64,000 nucleotides of DNA, from positions 24,952,227 through 25,016,226 of the forward strand of contig CM039120.1 of NCBI GenBank assembly GCA_022036555.1, written 5' to 3'. The translations under genes were made by a program, and so were the position numbers. Position 1 is the first letter of the stretch. Each line of letters starts with the position of its first letter. This document shows, piece by piece, positions 44,715 through 56,750 of the stretch. This DNA comes from Microstegium vimineum. Taxonomy: Eukaryota; Streptophyta; Magnoliopsida; Poales; Poaceae. Under the pieces are notes generated by a model, which made no database searches, was not told the DNA's origin, and was given only the letters and a program-made list of their open reading frames with translations.

Positions 44715-44828
44715 CATTGTTTTTGTCGCACCAGAGACGCGCGATCTTCAGACCGTGAAGGCAGTGCTGTCTATTTTTGGGTTGTCCTCCGGCCTATTCT
44801 CAAATCTTGACAAGAGCATTGTAACCCC
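44715..44828 (+). pseudogene. LINE reverse transcriptase fragment (upstream piece)
   Basis: About 38 codons (VKAVLSIFGLSSGLFSNLDK) match the region after the catalytic core of plant L1 RTs, where the consensus has 'FG..SGL..N..KS'. The catalytic domain itself is absent. It is cut at 44828 by an LTR element. Confidence 0.7.
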
Positions 44829-45217
44829 TGTTGGATATGTGTCGAATATGTGTACAGTTTTGGTTATGTTAGACTTGAGTTGTATTAGGGGCTAGGATAG
44901 AGTTGAAGTTGAACTCTGTATCCTAGGAGGCCATAAATATGAGACAACCCCTGTAGTAACCAAGAGACGACTTGGCGGCTGGTTAGGGTGGCGGCGAGGC
45001 CGCGGGATCGTCCGAATGCCGGTGTAGCTGCTGTTTATTATGGGGAGGAGCGCCCGTAGTCATTGCCCCGAGGATTAGGCACATCGCCGAACCTCGTTAA
45101 AAAACATCGTGCCTCGGTGTCGTTCTCGTTTGCGTATCTTCTTCTATGGTGGTTATGCTTCCGCGTTCATCGGTTAGTAGATCCGTTTGGGTCTGGAATT
45201 AACCGAGCACTCTAACA
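44829..45217 (+). repeat. 5' LTR of the chimeric copia element, 389 bp
   Basis: TGTTGGATATGTGTCG ... GAGCACTCTAACA, with CCATAAATATGAG as a possible TATA region near 44930. Confidence 0.75.
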
Positions 45218-46399
45218 AGTGGTATCTAGAGCCTGGTTAATAGAAAAAGATTGTGGGAGGTGCGATGGATATGTTCTACACCGCGCAAGCCTGCACGGGT
45301 GTGTTCGGAGAAGGACATGGCGCAAGGTGGAGCATGACGGCGATCGACGACTCGATCGGTGGAGTTGGAAACTTCAAGCGGGTGGCTTGAACCGTCCAAT
45401 GGGCTGAAATCAATAGGGATCCGTCCAAACGTGGAGATCGGGTTGATGGCAGCTGTTGGCTGCTGTTCGATATGGGTCAGTCAGACGTGATGGCCAGGTT
45501 CGACGGTACGGCTGGAAGACGTCGTGGATGAAGACGGCGGCTTCGACGCGTGATCAGGTCAGGAGTTTGACTATGATCAGCGTGATCGTTGCGGGATTAG
45601 TAACGATGGTGGTGAAAACCATGGTGGGCTCGATGTTGATGGATGAAATTGTTTCAAGGTTATGCTGTGGTGAGTCATGTTTTTTTCGGATGACTAAGTT
45701 GGAGACAGCCATATGGGAGTATGCAGGTGTTGGGTGCTATAGGCATGACTGCAGCCCGCTGTGCCAACGTTGAAGTGCAGCAGGGCATGTCCCACGACGA
45801 GTTGGAGGAGACAAGTTGATAGGCAAGTCGAATTACATATTTAGATATGTGGAAATAATTCCTTTGGTATATCTATGCTTCCTGGAACTTGCTTGTCGTG
45901 AGGTTTGGCTAAAGCGGGGTCCACCTGCATGTGTATTGCACGATCACAAGAAAAAGAAAAGGAAATCAGCAACCGTACGGAACAGGAAAGGATTCGAGTA
46001 CCGGAAGTCTGATCTATTCGGACTTAGTTCGAATCTGTTTGGTCTCCATAAATACAAAGAGGGTCACAATATATTGCAGATCAAAGCAATTGGTAGCTCG
46101 TGAACCTGAGGTTCTGGAGTTGTGGTGATCTGCAGGCGACGCTCAAGCAGGTTGACTACGTCGTGTGCAAGCGGCGAGGCAGTTGACGGGAGGCTTGCAA
46201 GCGGCGTGGCTGTGCACAAGCGGTGTACGGCGGTGGCAGCGGTATACGGCGGATCACAGCACGTGCAGGAGGCGTGTGCTGCGGTGCGTGTGTGCTGTAG
46301 CAAGGAACAAGCGTGTGGGTGACGTGCTTGGTGCGCGTGGAGCGATCACGCGGGCGTACATAAGGTACGTGTTTTTCGGCGATCTGTGGCAACAGGCAG

Positions 46400-46680
46400 A
46401 TGGCGTCGATGTCGTCCAAGTTTAAGGTGGCGAGGTTCGATGGCACTGGGAACTTCGGGCTGTGGCAGACGAGAGTGAAGGATCTGTTGGCTCAACAGAG
46501 TATCTCGAAGGTGCTCAGCGGGATTAAGTCGGAGAAGGTAGATGATGATAAGTAGGAGGAGATGCAGGCGCAGACATGCGCGACTATCAGGTTGAGTCTC
46601 TCTGATCAGATCATATACCATGTCATGGAGGAAAATTAGCCGAAGAAAATTTGGGAGAAGTTGGCCAGTTAGAAAACCTA
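46400..46680 (+). pseudogene. Copia gag N-terminal fragment
   Basis: From ATG 46400 the text reads MASMSSKFKVARFDGTGNF, then GLWQTRVKDLLAQQ, the copia gag start. An in-frame TAG near 46554 (DDDK*EE; Trp is plausible by a G-to-A change) and further stops near 46637 and 46669 end it. No zinc knuckle or pol follows. Confidence 0.75.
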
Positions 46681-46838
46681 GAAAATCTTAGGGTCACATG
46701 TGACGGGGGAGCCCGTTAAAGCTTGGAGGTCACACGGGTTGTGTGATGAGCATTGGATTCGGGGCCTGGATAACGTCTTCGTAGATCACATGGTGTAGTG
46801 TGATGGAAGAGTTGAGTCCGATGTGTGACGGGGGAGAT

Positions 46839-47043
46839 TGTTGGGTTTAGTCCCACATCGGTAATTGATGGTGAGGGAGCACAACATATAAGGCGGGGGC
46901 AACCCTCACCTATAAGGCTAGTCTTTTGGGTTGAGTTAGGCCCAAGGCCTGGATATGTTGTGGGATCCGATGGACCTGGGCCCGAGGGGCGCTGGCTCGT
47001 GGGTTATAGCGAGTTGGGCCGAATTCCGCTGCGCACCCTAACA
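46839..47043 (+). repeat. 3' LTR of the chimeric copia element, 205 bp
   Basis: TGTTGGGTTTAGTCCCACAT ... GCGCACCCTAACA. The start resembles a short-LTR type common in plants (TTTAGTCCCACATCGG). Confidence 0.75.
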
Positions 47044-47048
47044 ACCCC

Positions 47049-48219
47049 CATGAATTGCTCAGATGTGGAGCTCGCAAGGATCCTGGACACTCTCGTATGC
47101 TGCGTTGGACAGTTCCCGTGCCGTTATTTGGGAATTCCTATATCTGTCCACAAGCTCAAACGCGCTGACGAGCAGCCCATGATTGATAAAGTGGCAAAGA
47201 GGATCCCGGGCTGGAAAGGACATTTGCTCACTGCTGCAGGCCGCGCGGAGCTCGTGCGGTGCACCATGTCGTCGGTGCCCATTCATACTTCCATTGCACT
47301 CTGTTTGTCTCCATGGGCTTTGGGTGTCATTGACAACTTGCGCCGAGCGTTCATTTGGTCTGGCTCCAATGTGGTTGCTGGGGTCACTGCAAGGTGGCAT
47401 GGTCGACTGTATGCAGGCCAAAGGAGCTGGGAGGGCTTGGCATCTCGGATTTGCGGCGCACGGGCGTGGCCCTGCGAGTTCGGTGGGTCTGGAAGGACCA
47501 TTGTGCTGGGCAACACACAACTTGTAGGGAGCGCTCGGTGCTGGACATTTTCCGGGCGGCTACGGTGTTTGAAGTTGGCAATGGACGGTCCATCTTCTTC
47601 TGGACTGATCCTTGGTTGGATGGTCGTTGTATCCGGGATTTTGCTCCGGTCCTCTTTGCGGCGGTGGGAGCTAGGAGATGGCAGGTCTCTGTGGCTGAGG
47701 CGCTCCACAACAACAATTGGGTACGTCACATTTCCGGCCCTAGGACAATGCAACTTCTAGTGGAGTTCAGCCTTCTCAGTGATCGAGTTGACATGGTGGT
47801 CTTGTCTGATCGGCCCGACACCTTCGTTTGGCATTTCGCTGCTAACCATATCTACTAGGCGTCCTCAGCCTATGGGGCACTATTTCTAGGTTCGTCATCC
47901 AGGCTTGGCGCTAGGAAGCTATGGAAGACACCTACGCCGCCAAAGGTCTGCTTCTTTTTTTGGCTCATCCTCCATGGAAGATGCTGGACAGGCGACAGAA
48001 GATTCCGGCATGGTTTACAGCAGTCCAATGAATGTATCATGTGCGACCAAGAGCCGGAGACGATGGATCATATCTTGTTGGGGTGTACCTTCACTAGGGA
48101 GGTCTGACATATCTGGATGGGTTGGCTGCATTTCATGATCGTCCCTGCTCAGGCGCCGGCCATGTCATGGTGGCTGACAGCGAGGAAGACGGTTGACAAA
48201 GATTTTTTAGGCGGGGTTT
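47049..48219 (+). pseudogene. LINE RT C-terminus and zf-RVT domain, broken
   Basis: CRYLGIPISVHKLKRADEQP and RIPGWKGHLLTAAGRAELV are standard plant LINE RT-thumb blocks. The frame changes near 47420 and 47860. FFWTDPWLDG and a zf-RVT segment (KVCFFFWLILHGRCWTG ... CIMCDQEPETMDHILLGC) follow, with stops at 47858, 48106 and 48219. These proteins prime reverse transcription at nicked target DNA; this copy is inactive. Confidence 0.85.
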
Positions 48220-48224
48220 GACTC

Positions 48225-51200
48225 TGTCACACCCCAAAATTTCACATTTTGGGTTGTGCTTAGAAAACACTAAATAAAATAAATGATTTCTATATTCATA
48301 TAAAAATTTCCAAGATTAGTTTGATTTGCACAAATTTAGTATAGGAAAAGTGAATTTATAGACTTTTCTAAATCAATTTGATATACTTTAATTGTTGTGG
48401 TGGTTGTTCATTGCTTGTCTTGATGCATGTGAGTGTTTAAAGTTTTTAAAACGCGTTTAGTAAGTCGTTTATCGGTCTCTGGCTCGTCTCTATCTTTTTC
48501 TATAATCAAATTCTTGTTCTCGATCTTAATCTTTCGTTTGGACATTCCCAGGATCCGTTGTCTCTTAATCCAAATGATTCCCTTGAGTTCATAATTCATC
48601 AACATGTCTCTAAATTCTTTCCGGGAATTTTTCTGAATTTTTCCGGACCTCTTTCCTATTTATCTACGAGCAAATTCTAATTTTTAGATTCTCCAAAATA
48701 TCTTTTTATGAGCTCCAACCACTTTATTTGAGTTCATCATGTTCCAAAGTTCGTCCAAGAATTTCCCCCAAATTTTTGGAGCATTCGGAGTATTTTTCGT
48801 TGCTTAAATATTAATTCTGGATTTTTCTGGAATTATTTTATTCACGAAAATAATTTATTCCAAAAATAAATAATGAAGACCTCAATTTTCCCACAAGCCC
48901 TCAAAGCCCATGGCAATAATCCTCATACATCACAAGAGCCCAAGCATTTGTTTACTAATGGGCTTTGATGATTAATTTGGCCTGTTAGTAAATGTGGAGG
49001 TGCACCATCAATTAGTACCATATTGCTAGTTGATGTTGAGGTGAAGAGTCTTCCTCCCTATAAATATGTACCCACCCCCTTGAACAAAGCACACCACAAC
49101 TACCGAAGAGGAGCCCCTAGTTTGGGAAATTCCTCGTGTAGTAAATTACAATTTTCTCTCTTCCTATCATACCACTGGCGGTCAACTCCGACGAGCTTTT
49201 TTGGTACTATGAGGTTCGTCTCATTTTTTCACCATAATAATGTTTTCCTTCAATCTAAATCCGATCATCAGCGTTTAACTTTTCCCCCGTCCGTTTTGAT
49301 TTCTGGTGGAGCTTTTTCCGACAAACTTCACCATTGTTATCTCTGTTACAGCACGTCTCCTGCCATGGCCGTGCGCCACCCCGGCCTCTGGCCACTTGCG
49401 CAGCAAGCTGTGAGCCCCACCCTGACCCCATGGCCTGGTCCCGCCGTCGGCCAGCAGGCCACGCAGCCCTGCCTCGGAGTACGGGCAGCTGACGATGTTG
49501 TGGCGCTGCTGCTCGGCCACCATTGTTGAGCCAGCCCGCCCTGGCCAGCTGGGCTCCTGGCGCGTGCAGCCAGGCGTCATCGCCCAGCCCGACCGACCAA
49601 GCTGAGTCCCCCTCCCTTCTTCGTATCCTGCACTGCCTAGAGCAGCAAGCTGCAAGCCAGGGTCACGCTCGTGCTCTGGATGAACCAAGGATGAAGATGA
49701 TATATTTACAAGTTTGCCACCGGTTCGTTCTCCGTGGTTTCTTCCTTTTAAATCCGTTTCACTCCGTTCAAGTTACGTTAGAATCGTGTCGTCGCGCTCT
49801 ACGTCATAGTGTTAATGTATTTCATGTTGTTTATTTATTAATTTTAGTTAGTTTAAATATTATTTAATTAATGTTTAATCAATAGTTTTTTAATTAATTG
49901 AAAGCAAGTTAGGTTTAATTCCTTTTTGCACCTTTTAAATTGCATTTAATTTATGTTGCCATGATCTATATGTTAGTTGTAATTTTTATCATGTCACATA
50001 ACTTTATATATATAGTTAAATATCAAATTATTAATATACTTGCAACTAGTTTAATGATTAATATCGGTATATGTTTTATACTAAGATCTTTTTTATAGAA
50101 ATATTAATATGAGTAATTGTTAATCTTAATATGCTTTTAGAATATAAGTTGACAATATTAATATGCTTCTAAACATATAATTTGCTTGTTTAAACATGCA
50201 CCATATACTTAAATGCTCTCACATGTCTAAGTTGCTTTGCAACGATAAAATTTAATATGCTTAATAGATTATTTGATCATGTTTATAAATAAATTCAATT
50301 AGTTCAATTTGGCTTTTATAATAAATTGTGATTATGTCCAAACTGAATTAATACTTAATCATATACCTTTCTTAATTAACATCAGCCAAGCTTGTAGTTA
50401 TTTCTTAAATATAATGAAACTTACAATAGTTGTTTCTTTTAACGATAGTTCCGTAATTGGCGTTTATTGTGTTCTCTCGACCGTAGTACCGATCTATCTT
50501 CTTGTTGGTGTATTGTTCTTAGTTGTTTCTATTTGTTGTTTGTATGTTGTCTATGTGTGGTGTTTGCTATGAGTAGAACGAGAAATGTTTGTGAGGGATG
50601 AAGATCATAAGGTGATGACCGATAGCTGATGGCGTGAGGGTTGCGCAAGTGAAAGGCAAGTATAGCATGGGATTTTCCTTGTTGTCCTATTCACTTTAAT
50701 GTCATTTAATTCATCTGCATGTGTCTACCTTGATAACCATAGTTATATATCCTAGTTGTATTGATACCCTGATTCCTTGTCATCCTATGGTTATGCATTG
50801 GGTAGAATTGATGCTAGTGCTCATGTAATTATGATCATGAACTATAACTTGATTAATAGAATATGCAACGAGAAATAAAAGATGTTTTTTTACCAACATG
50901 GAATCTAAGAACTTATCTGTCAGCAAAAGCTGGGACATACAGTACAGCTATGAAGGCTATATGGCTCTGGCTTTAGTCAAGTATGAGGGTTACTCTCTCG
51001 CATGTGATAGTTCATGAAAGTTGCCATTGTCGAGCGGTTGCGGGGTACGGCCGGAGTGGCTACCACTGCGCGTGTGTACCATCGAGGGGTCCCCGTATAC
51101 CCCTTGCCCGTAGATCCGTAATGTCTATTGTTTGTCAGCGAGCCCTTTGAAAAACTTCATAGTGAACCCTGCCAACCTTCCTTGGAAGTGGGTCAAGAGG

Positions 51201-51845
51201 CTGATCCCCTCGGGCGAAAGGGTAAATCACGACTCGTGGGTAAAGATGTACAACCTCTGCAAAGTGTTAAAAACTGATATATCAGTCGCGCTCACGGATA
51301 CGAGCGGCCCGGAAAACTCACAGATTAATGGAAATTAATGGAACATTGATAAATAATCTATGATGTATTTTTTAAATGCTATTCCTTATTCATGTTATCA
51401 GTTTCATGTGATTAATTGGGGCATTGCTTATTTGTTGCTACTAATGCTAAAACTATGACTCATTAAAAGCTAATCGCAGTAAACCAGTGTCAACCTTTTG
51501 AGCCTCATGAACCCCATGTCATATTGCTGAGTACGATATGTACTTACGCTTGCTTTACTTTTCAATACTTTGGATAAAAATCCCGGATGGGTAACAGAAG
51601 ATGGATCTAGTGAGATTTCGAAGAAGTGCTAGGCGTATGCAACCCCCAGTCAACTGTCCCTGTGAAGTTGGAGCTTCAAGAAAGTTTAGTGTTGTTCCAC
51701 TATACTTTGATGTAAGTGTTAATGTATCTATGTTTTCGCTATATAACATTGATTTTGATATTCTTCTTTTCTGTTGTTGTATGTGTGGACTTCCTGGGCA
51801 CACATATAGCTAGCCTGGTTTTGTTCTTTAAAACCGGGTGTGACA
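48225..51845. mobile_element. Solo LTR, 3.6 kb, TSD GACTC
   Basis: It starts TGTCACACCCCAAAATTTCA and ends TTAAAACCGGGTGTGACA, with GACTC on both sides (48220-48224, 51846-51850). TGTCACACC...GGTGTGACA termini and unusual length fit Tekay-type chromovirus LTRs (inference). TATAAATA is at 49059-49066. Open frames inside (for example 49023-49529) have no domain content, so I do not call genes. Confidence 0.85.
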
Positions 51846-51850
51846 GACTC

Positions 51851-52187
51851 CCTGTTCTTTCTTCTTGGCTGGACGCTTTCGAAGGAACGCAATGCAAGGA
51901 CGTTCGACGGCATCGCCATGACACCCTCTTCCCTAGCTGCTTCTATGCTGGAGGAGGCGCAGCAATGGTGCTTGGCGAGCAACTGGTCCCTGGGGGCTCT
52001 GCTCGCGAGGATTTAGTTTTCTAGCGTTCTCTTCAGTCGCAAAATTGTTTTATCATGTAATCGCCTAGGCTGTGCTGTGGTTCCGGGTGAGGTTTGTGTG
52101 CCCTATCTTGTTCGGTAATCCGCGGGTTATTGTTTAAACTCTCTTCCTGCTTAATGAAATACGCGCTTGTCGTAGTCTAAAAAAAAT
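51851..52187 (+). pseudogene. LINE C-terminus, 3' UTR and A tract
   Basis: LFFLLGWTLSKERNARTFDG is the usual terminal LINE motif. The frame ends at TAG near 52012, followed by about 170 bp of 3' UTR and the A tract at about 52180. It is joined to 48219 across the 3.6 kb solo LTR. Confidence 0.8.
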
Positions 52188-52207
52188 CGACGTATGTTTG
52201 CAGATTG

Positions 52208-52229
52208 ATATATATATATATATATATAT
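52208..52229. repeat. (AT)n microsatellite
   Basis: About eleven AT units between the LINE A tract and the MULE end. Confidence 0.9.
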
Positions 52230-54970
52230 GAGGAAATTCCTTATTTGACACCGAAAAAACTTGTTGTTCCCTATTTAGCACTGAAAGTTGAAACTTTCCT
52301 TATCTGACCTCTATGGAAACTTCCGTTCCTAAAACGACACTACCGTGAGATTTGGCATGTAATGGTGTTAACTCAGACCTGAAAATACGTTTTTGCCCCT
52401 CCTTCAGTTTTTAGTCTGAGATGCTCTATCTGTACAGAGGTGAGGTGCTGTTAACGTAGTACATACATGTTTTGGTGTCATTTTTTTTATTTAACATGGC
52501 TGCTGCTTGCACACATTTATTTGCACCACTTTTGCACCAACTATTTGCAGTGCACAAATTTTTTGTTGCATAAAATATTTGCACCATGATAATAAGACAG
52601 ACAAACTTGAAAGAACATCCATAATAACATGATCAACATCCAGGTTGCACATACACTAACATCAAGGTTCACATCCACATCCAAACATACAGGTTCACAT
52701 GTTGTTCACATGCACACATAAATATGGGTTCACATGCAGAAATAGACACCAACATACAGGTTGTGTTCATGTATACAGAGAAGACAACTTAAACATACAG
52801 GTTCACATCCAAACCAAAAGACAGGGTATTTCAGCTTCCTCAGATTCACAAACTCAGTCTTCTTTTACTCCTTGTGCTAATTGCAGGCTGAACCACTTTG
52901 CTCCTTGTGCCCATTGCAGGACTATCAAGTAGCAACTTCTTTTTTGGAGTCTTTTTAGAAATAACCTTCTTCGTTTTGCCCTTCCCCTTCTTAACACCTT
53001 CAGGTTTGCCAATTGAAAGTCCCTCGGGCTGATTTGAGCCACTTCTTGACCTATACATGTTCATGTGTATCAACAATTATTTGAACATAGCTCAGAAAAT
53101 CGGTATCTGTGAGAATTTCAGATTTATTATAGATACCTTTTGGTGACTGTAGAGTTCGAGTTACCATTTTTTTTTCTTTTTCTTCCTTGAAATTTCCATG
53201 CTTTGGCAATGAAAAATCAGAATTAGCATATTATAATTAGAGTTGAACACGAGCTTTCAGATTTTATAGATACCTTTTTGAAGCTTCAGAACACAAGTCA
53301 ACATGTTTTCTCTTTTTAGTAGATGTAGCCTCCAAAGTTGGACTACAGAAGTGTGAAGGGCTACAATTAGTCAACATGTAATGCGCTGATGCTATGTAAA
53401 TTTAGAACAATGTAAAATAAGGAAACCTTGGTGGTGGAAAGGACATAGAAGCTGCTGGAGCTTCATCTTCCAATGCCATAATGAAACTTTGATCAGATAG
53501 AATTGCACTTTTTCTTTTTTTGGTGGTCCTCTACATAAGAAATTATAAATTAAACACTTATTAATTGTACAATCTATGCATGCCTTGAACCTAAATATTG
53601 GCACGTACCTCATAGCTTTCATTGCTTCTATGTCCTCTTTGCTTCCCTTTTTGCAAGTTTGCCAATGGTGGCCATATTCTTTACATATAGGGCATTGGTG
53701 CTGCCCTTTCTTCCTTCTATTGTCACTACAACCTTTATGCCTCTGAGTTTTAGGCCTACCAGCAACAACTTTCAACAGTGGTGGATGCATAAAAAATCCA
53801 TGTTCAGATTTAGGCCATTGGGACTTGTCAGGCAGAGTAGGTATTAGTGCACTATAAGCTGTTCTAAACTTCTCTAGGGAGTAGTACAAATCAACATGTT
53901 TCTCAATAGTTTCATTATCAAGTGAGGTAATAAACGCTATTGCATGTTTGCAAGGAATGCCAGATACCTGCCATTGTCTACAATCACATGTCCTGCCTTC
54001 CAAATTCACCACAAACCGAAAGCCACTACCACCCATTGCTGTCACTTCACCCACGTTTTCTGAGCACTCTAATATATCCAAGCTCAATTCTCTACTTTTC
54101 TCATTCAACATTTTAATTATGTGAGGCAAAATCAAGCCATCTAATTTCTTTCCAATTTTCCTTCTTTGGTTCCACTTCACCATAAATAATTGTCTAAGCT
54201 TGTCGATGAGATCATCGAGATTCATAGCCTTATGTTCCTTAATCCAATTGTTGAAGGACTCAGCCAAGTTGTTGGTCACATAGTCAACTTTACATACAGT
54301 TCTAAATTGACTTCTAGTCCACAACTTCTTATGACACTGTCTTAGGTAATCGGTTGCAACAGGCTTTGCTTTCTCCATTTCTTTTCAATGTTTCTCAAAC
54401 AAGTATGGGTTACATGAGTAAGCTGCTGCCCAAAGGTGGTCATCAAACACCTTCCCACGATACTTCTTCTTGAAATTGCTAACCAAGTGAAACATACACT
54501 CTCTATGCTCTGCTTCAGGGAACACTTCAACAACCCCTGTCATCACTGCCTGCCCTGCATCTGTGCTTATTGCTAATCCCCTTGGTGACCCAATAGCCTC
54601 CCTAAGCTTACTCATGAACCAGATCCAATTTTTATTAGTTTCTGAATCGAAAACACCAACACAAACTGGATACAACCATTTGTGGCCATCAACTGCAATA
54701 GCACTTGCCAATTGCCCCTTAAACCTGCCTCTCAAGAACGTACTGTCCACTGCCAAGTAAGGTCTGCAACCATTAAGAAAGCCATCTATGCAAGGTTTCA
54801 AAGCAAAGAAGAATCTCCTAAATCTGACTTTCTCATTTATTGTGTAGTGATCAATGCTTACTAATCTGCCAAGGCAAGATCTCTCTACCTGTGCCTTGAA
54901 GTTGTACAAATTGTTGAAGCTGCTGTCCCAATCACCATATAGTTGTTTCAATGCTAGCTTCTGGCCATTG
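52230..54970 (-). mobile_element. Truncated Mutator-like element (MULE)
   Basis: The left terminus carries GAAATTCCTTATTTGACACC, TTCCCTATTTAGCACTG and TTCCTTATCTGACC repeats typical of grass MULE ends. The transposase gene runs leftward from about 54960. The right end and N-terminal domain are missing beyond 54970; no right TIR was found. Confidence 0.7.
52846..54951 (-). pseudogene. MULE transposase, N-terminally truncated, one in-frame stop
   Basis: From 54951 leftward, the MULE DDE domain includes YLAVDSTFLRGRFKG (first Asp) and ISTDAGQAVMTGVVEVFPEA (second Asp), then HRECMFHL. A TGA at 54385-54387 interrupts; the same frame continues from 54384. A SWIM zinc finger (CDCRQWQVSGIPCKH, about 53940-53985) and a CCHC knuckle (CPICKEYGHHWQTC) follow. 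A 78 bp GT-AG intron fits 53531-53608, and more introns probably lie between 53050 and 53400. The last exon (52846-53040) is Lys/Arg-rich (KPEGVKKGKGKTKKVISKK), probably a nuclear signal. The MuDR N-terminal domain is absent. The enzyme would excise and insert MULEs; this copy looks dead. Confidence 0.88.
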
Positions 54971-55186
54971 TATAATTATTTAAATTTGCAACGTTCAGCT
55001 ACCAGAAATATCCATCTGGGAGGTACGATATGTTTGTTGACTTTAGATTAAATTCATTCAAGAAGTGGCACAGCTAAAGTAATTAAACAAGATCGGATGC
55101 CTTGTGTTTTTCGTTTATAATTCAGCATGTGTCTGTTTGTTCCGTTGATGAGGTCAGGCAAAGCGGCACCATGCTTTGGTATATTC
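54971..55186. other. Spacer, no gene seen
   Basis: AT-rich, without recognised repeats. Confidence 0.4.
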
Positions 55187-55412
55187 ACTCCGTTTCAAAA
55201 TATCTATCTTTCTCACTTTCCAAAAAATAACTTTGATTGATTTTATATAAAGAAATATTAATAGTCATGATACATAATTAATATCATTAGATAAATCTTT
55301 TAATCTAGTTTTATAATAAATTTATTTAGAGACATAAATATTGCACGTATTTTATATAAATCTAGTCAAAGTTATGATACATAAACCTAAATGATAGTTA
55401 ATTTGAAACTGT
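55187..55412. mobile_element. Stowaway-like MITE, degenerate
   Basis: Left end CACTCCGTTTCAAAATATC and right end ...TTAATTTGAAAC are imperfect inverted repeats. The interior (TTGATTGATTTTATATAAAG; CTAGTCAAAGTTATGATAC) is typical of Stowaway-type MITEs from grasses. The boundaries are approximate. Confidence 0.6.
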
Positions 55413-56519
55413 TGGTGGGTACTACTGTCCTGTCCCAAAGAACTGCAGAAAAGCCTGCTGCTGGCTGCAAACTGAATGCCCCGCCCCATCCATATACTCT
55501 GGGGTCTGCTGTTTGAACGTTGGCATCGGGTATATATTCAGCTGGTTACGCGTTGTTGGGCAGTTCGTTGATGATCACTATACTACTTGTGATGATTAAA
55601 TGTCGGCAGCCACATCCCATCCGATCCATATATAGCTTGACACTGACATGACCACTCTCTCTATTTATTAAATATATATATATATACACTCACATATACT
55701 AGTATTTAATAAAGTGGTATGGGAGGTACTCCCTAGCAGTAGTAATTTAGTAGTGGTAGTGCTTTATTATGTTATATATATATTACTGATGACTGCAGCT
55801 TGCTAACTATCACTACAGACACACTACAACTGCAAAAGAAAATGTCCTCTCACACGGAAAGCAGATAAAGAAAGCCAACGGATCGGCCAACCTCTAGCTG
55901 AAAGGATCAATCCAAGAAGTAGAAAGAAAGAAAAAAGGAGCCGTTTTCTGTTAGGGCGTCGTCGACGCTGATGTGGCGTGTTGAATTGAACGGCGAGGGA
56001 AAGCAACGGCCGGCTGGCTACACAGACCAAACCCAACCGGCCGGAACGCCCTGCAGCTACGATTCTCATACATGCATGGGAGCTCGGACAATTTTTATTA
56101 TAAAAATATTTATCTATAAAATTACGAAATTCTATTTAAATATAAAGGAAAAAATTACGAAATTATATTTTGATATAAAGGAAATTTAACTATAAAATGA
56201 CAAAATTCGATTAAGTTATGAAGGGAATTCCTTTAGCCCGGGGTGGCCGGGCGGTGGCTCCGCCACTACATGCATACCTGTTGCATGTGTGTGAGGTGGT
56301 TAATCTTGTCGTTGTTGTTGTTGTTCCTGCATGTTGCATTAGGGAAAAGGAAGGAGTCGAGGTGGTTTAAATGGCAACGTGCAGGTGAATGAAGCCACCG
56401 GCTAGCTGCTACTTGTGTACGGTGTTGCACGAAAGGTTTGGCACGGCAAGGCAAAATTGCCAACCACGACAATGTAACAGCTAGCTAGCAGCGCGCAGCA
56501 GCCACACAACAAATGCCCT
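55413..56519. other. Intergenic, no gene seen
   Basis: AT repeats near 55670-55790 and short A/T-rich duplications near 56090-56200 (AAAATTACGAAATT type). No coding evidence. Confidence 0.5.
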
Positions 56520-56528
56520 CTTTCGTCA

Positions 56529-56750
56529 CAGAAAATGGCGATTCTGTCATTATGGAAAGTGAGTTTCGCAATTTTGCCATCCCGCAAATGAAATTCACGA
56601 TTTTGTCATTATCAAATGATATACACTCGCAAATATGCCTTACGATAAGATTTATTGCCAAATTAATTCTTCTCTACCCCTTTTATCCCTCACGAATGGA
56701 TGTCTTTTCTTTCAATCGGTGCCTTTTCTTTTTCACCGTCACGACCGCGG
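56529..56750 (+). repeat. Left TIR of the Pack-MULE-like element
   Basis: Inverted copy of 57211-57432 with scattered changes. Confidence 0.8.

Larger units (their letters stand above)
44829..47043 (+). mobile_element. Defective copia element with non-homologous LTRs, TSD ACCCC
   Basis: Exact ACCCC on both sides (44824-44828, 47044-47048). The 5' LTR-like end (44829-45217) is followed by a PBS-like GTGGTATCTAGAGCC; the 3' LTR (46839-47043) is preceded by the purine tract ACGGGGGAGA. Both have TGTT...AACA ends, but the bodies do not align. About 1.2 kb of leader and a partial gag lie between; pol is absent. Confidence 0.8.
44715..52187 (+). mobile_element. 5'-truncated L1-type LINE split by two LTR insertions
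   Basis: LINE segments are 44715-44828, 47049-48224 and 51851-52187. They encode the end of RT, the zf-RVT region and the C-terminus, then a 3' UTR and a short A tract (CTAAAAAAAATCG). Protein similarity continues across both LTR insertions, once target duplications are discounted, which supports one original LINE. The 5' break is about 44715; I found no clear LINE TSD. Confidence 0.8.

Noticed and set aside
46156..46446. Minus-strand and plus-strand ORFs in the leader of the chimeric copia element
   Set aside because: Overlapping frames in repetitive GGCGGTG-type sequence, no recognisable protein.
49023..49529. ORF of 168 codons
   Set aside because: Lies entirely within the 3.6 kb solo LTR and has no domain content.
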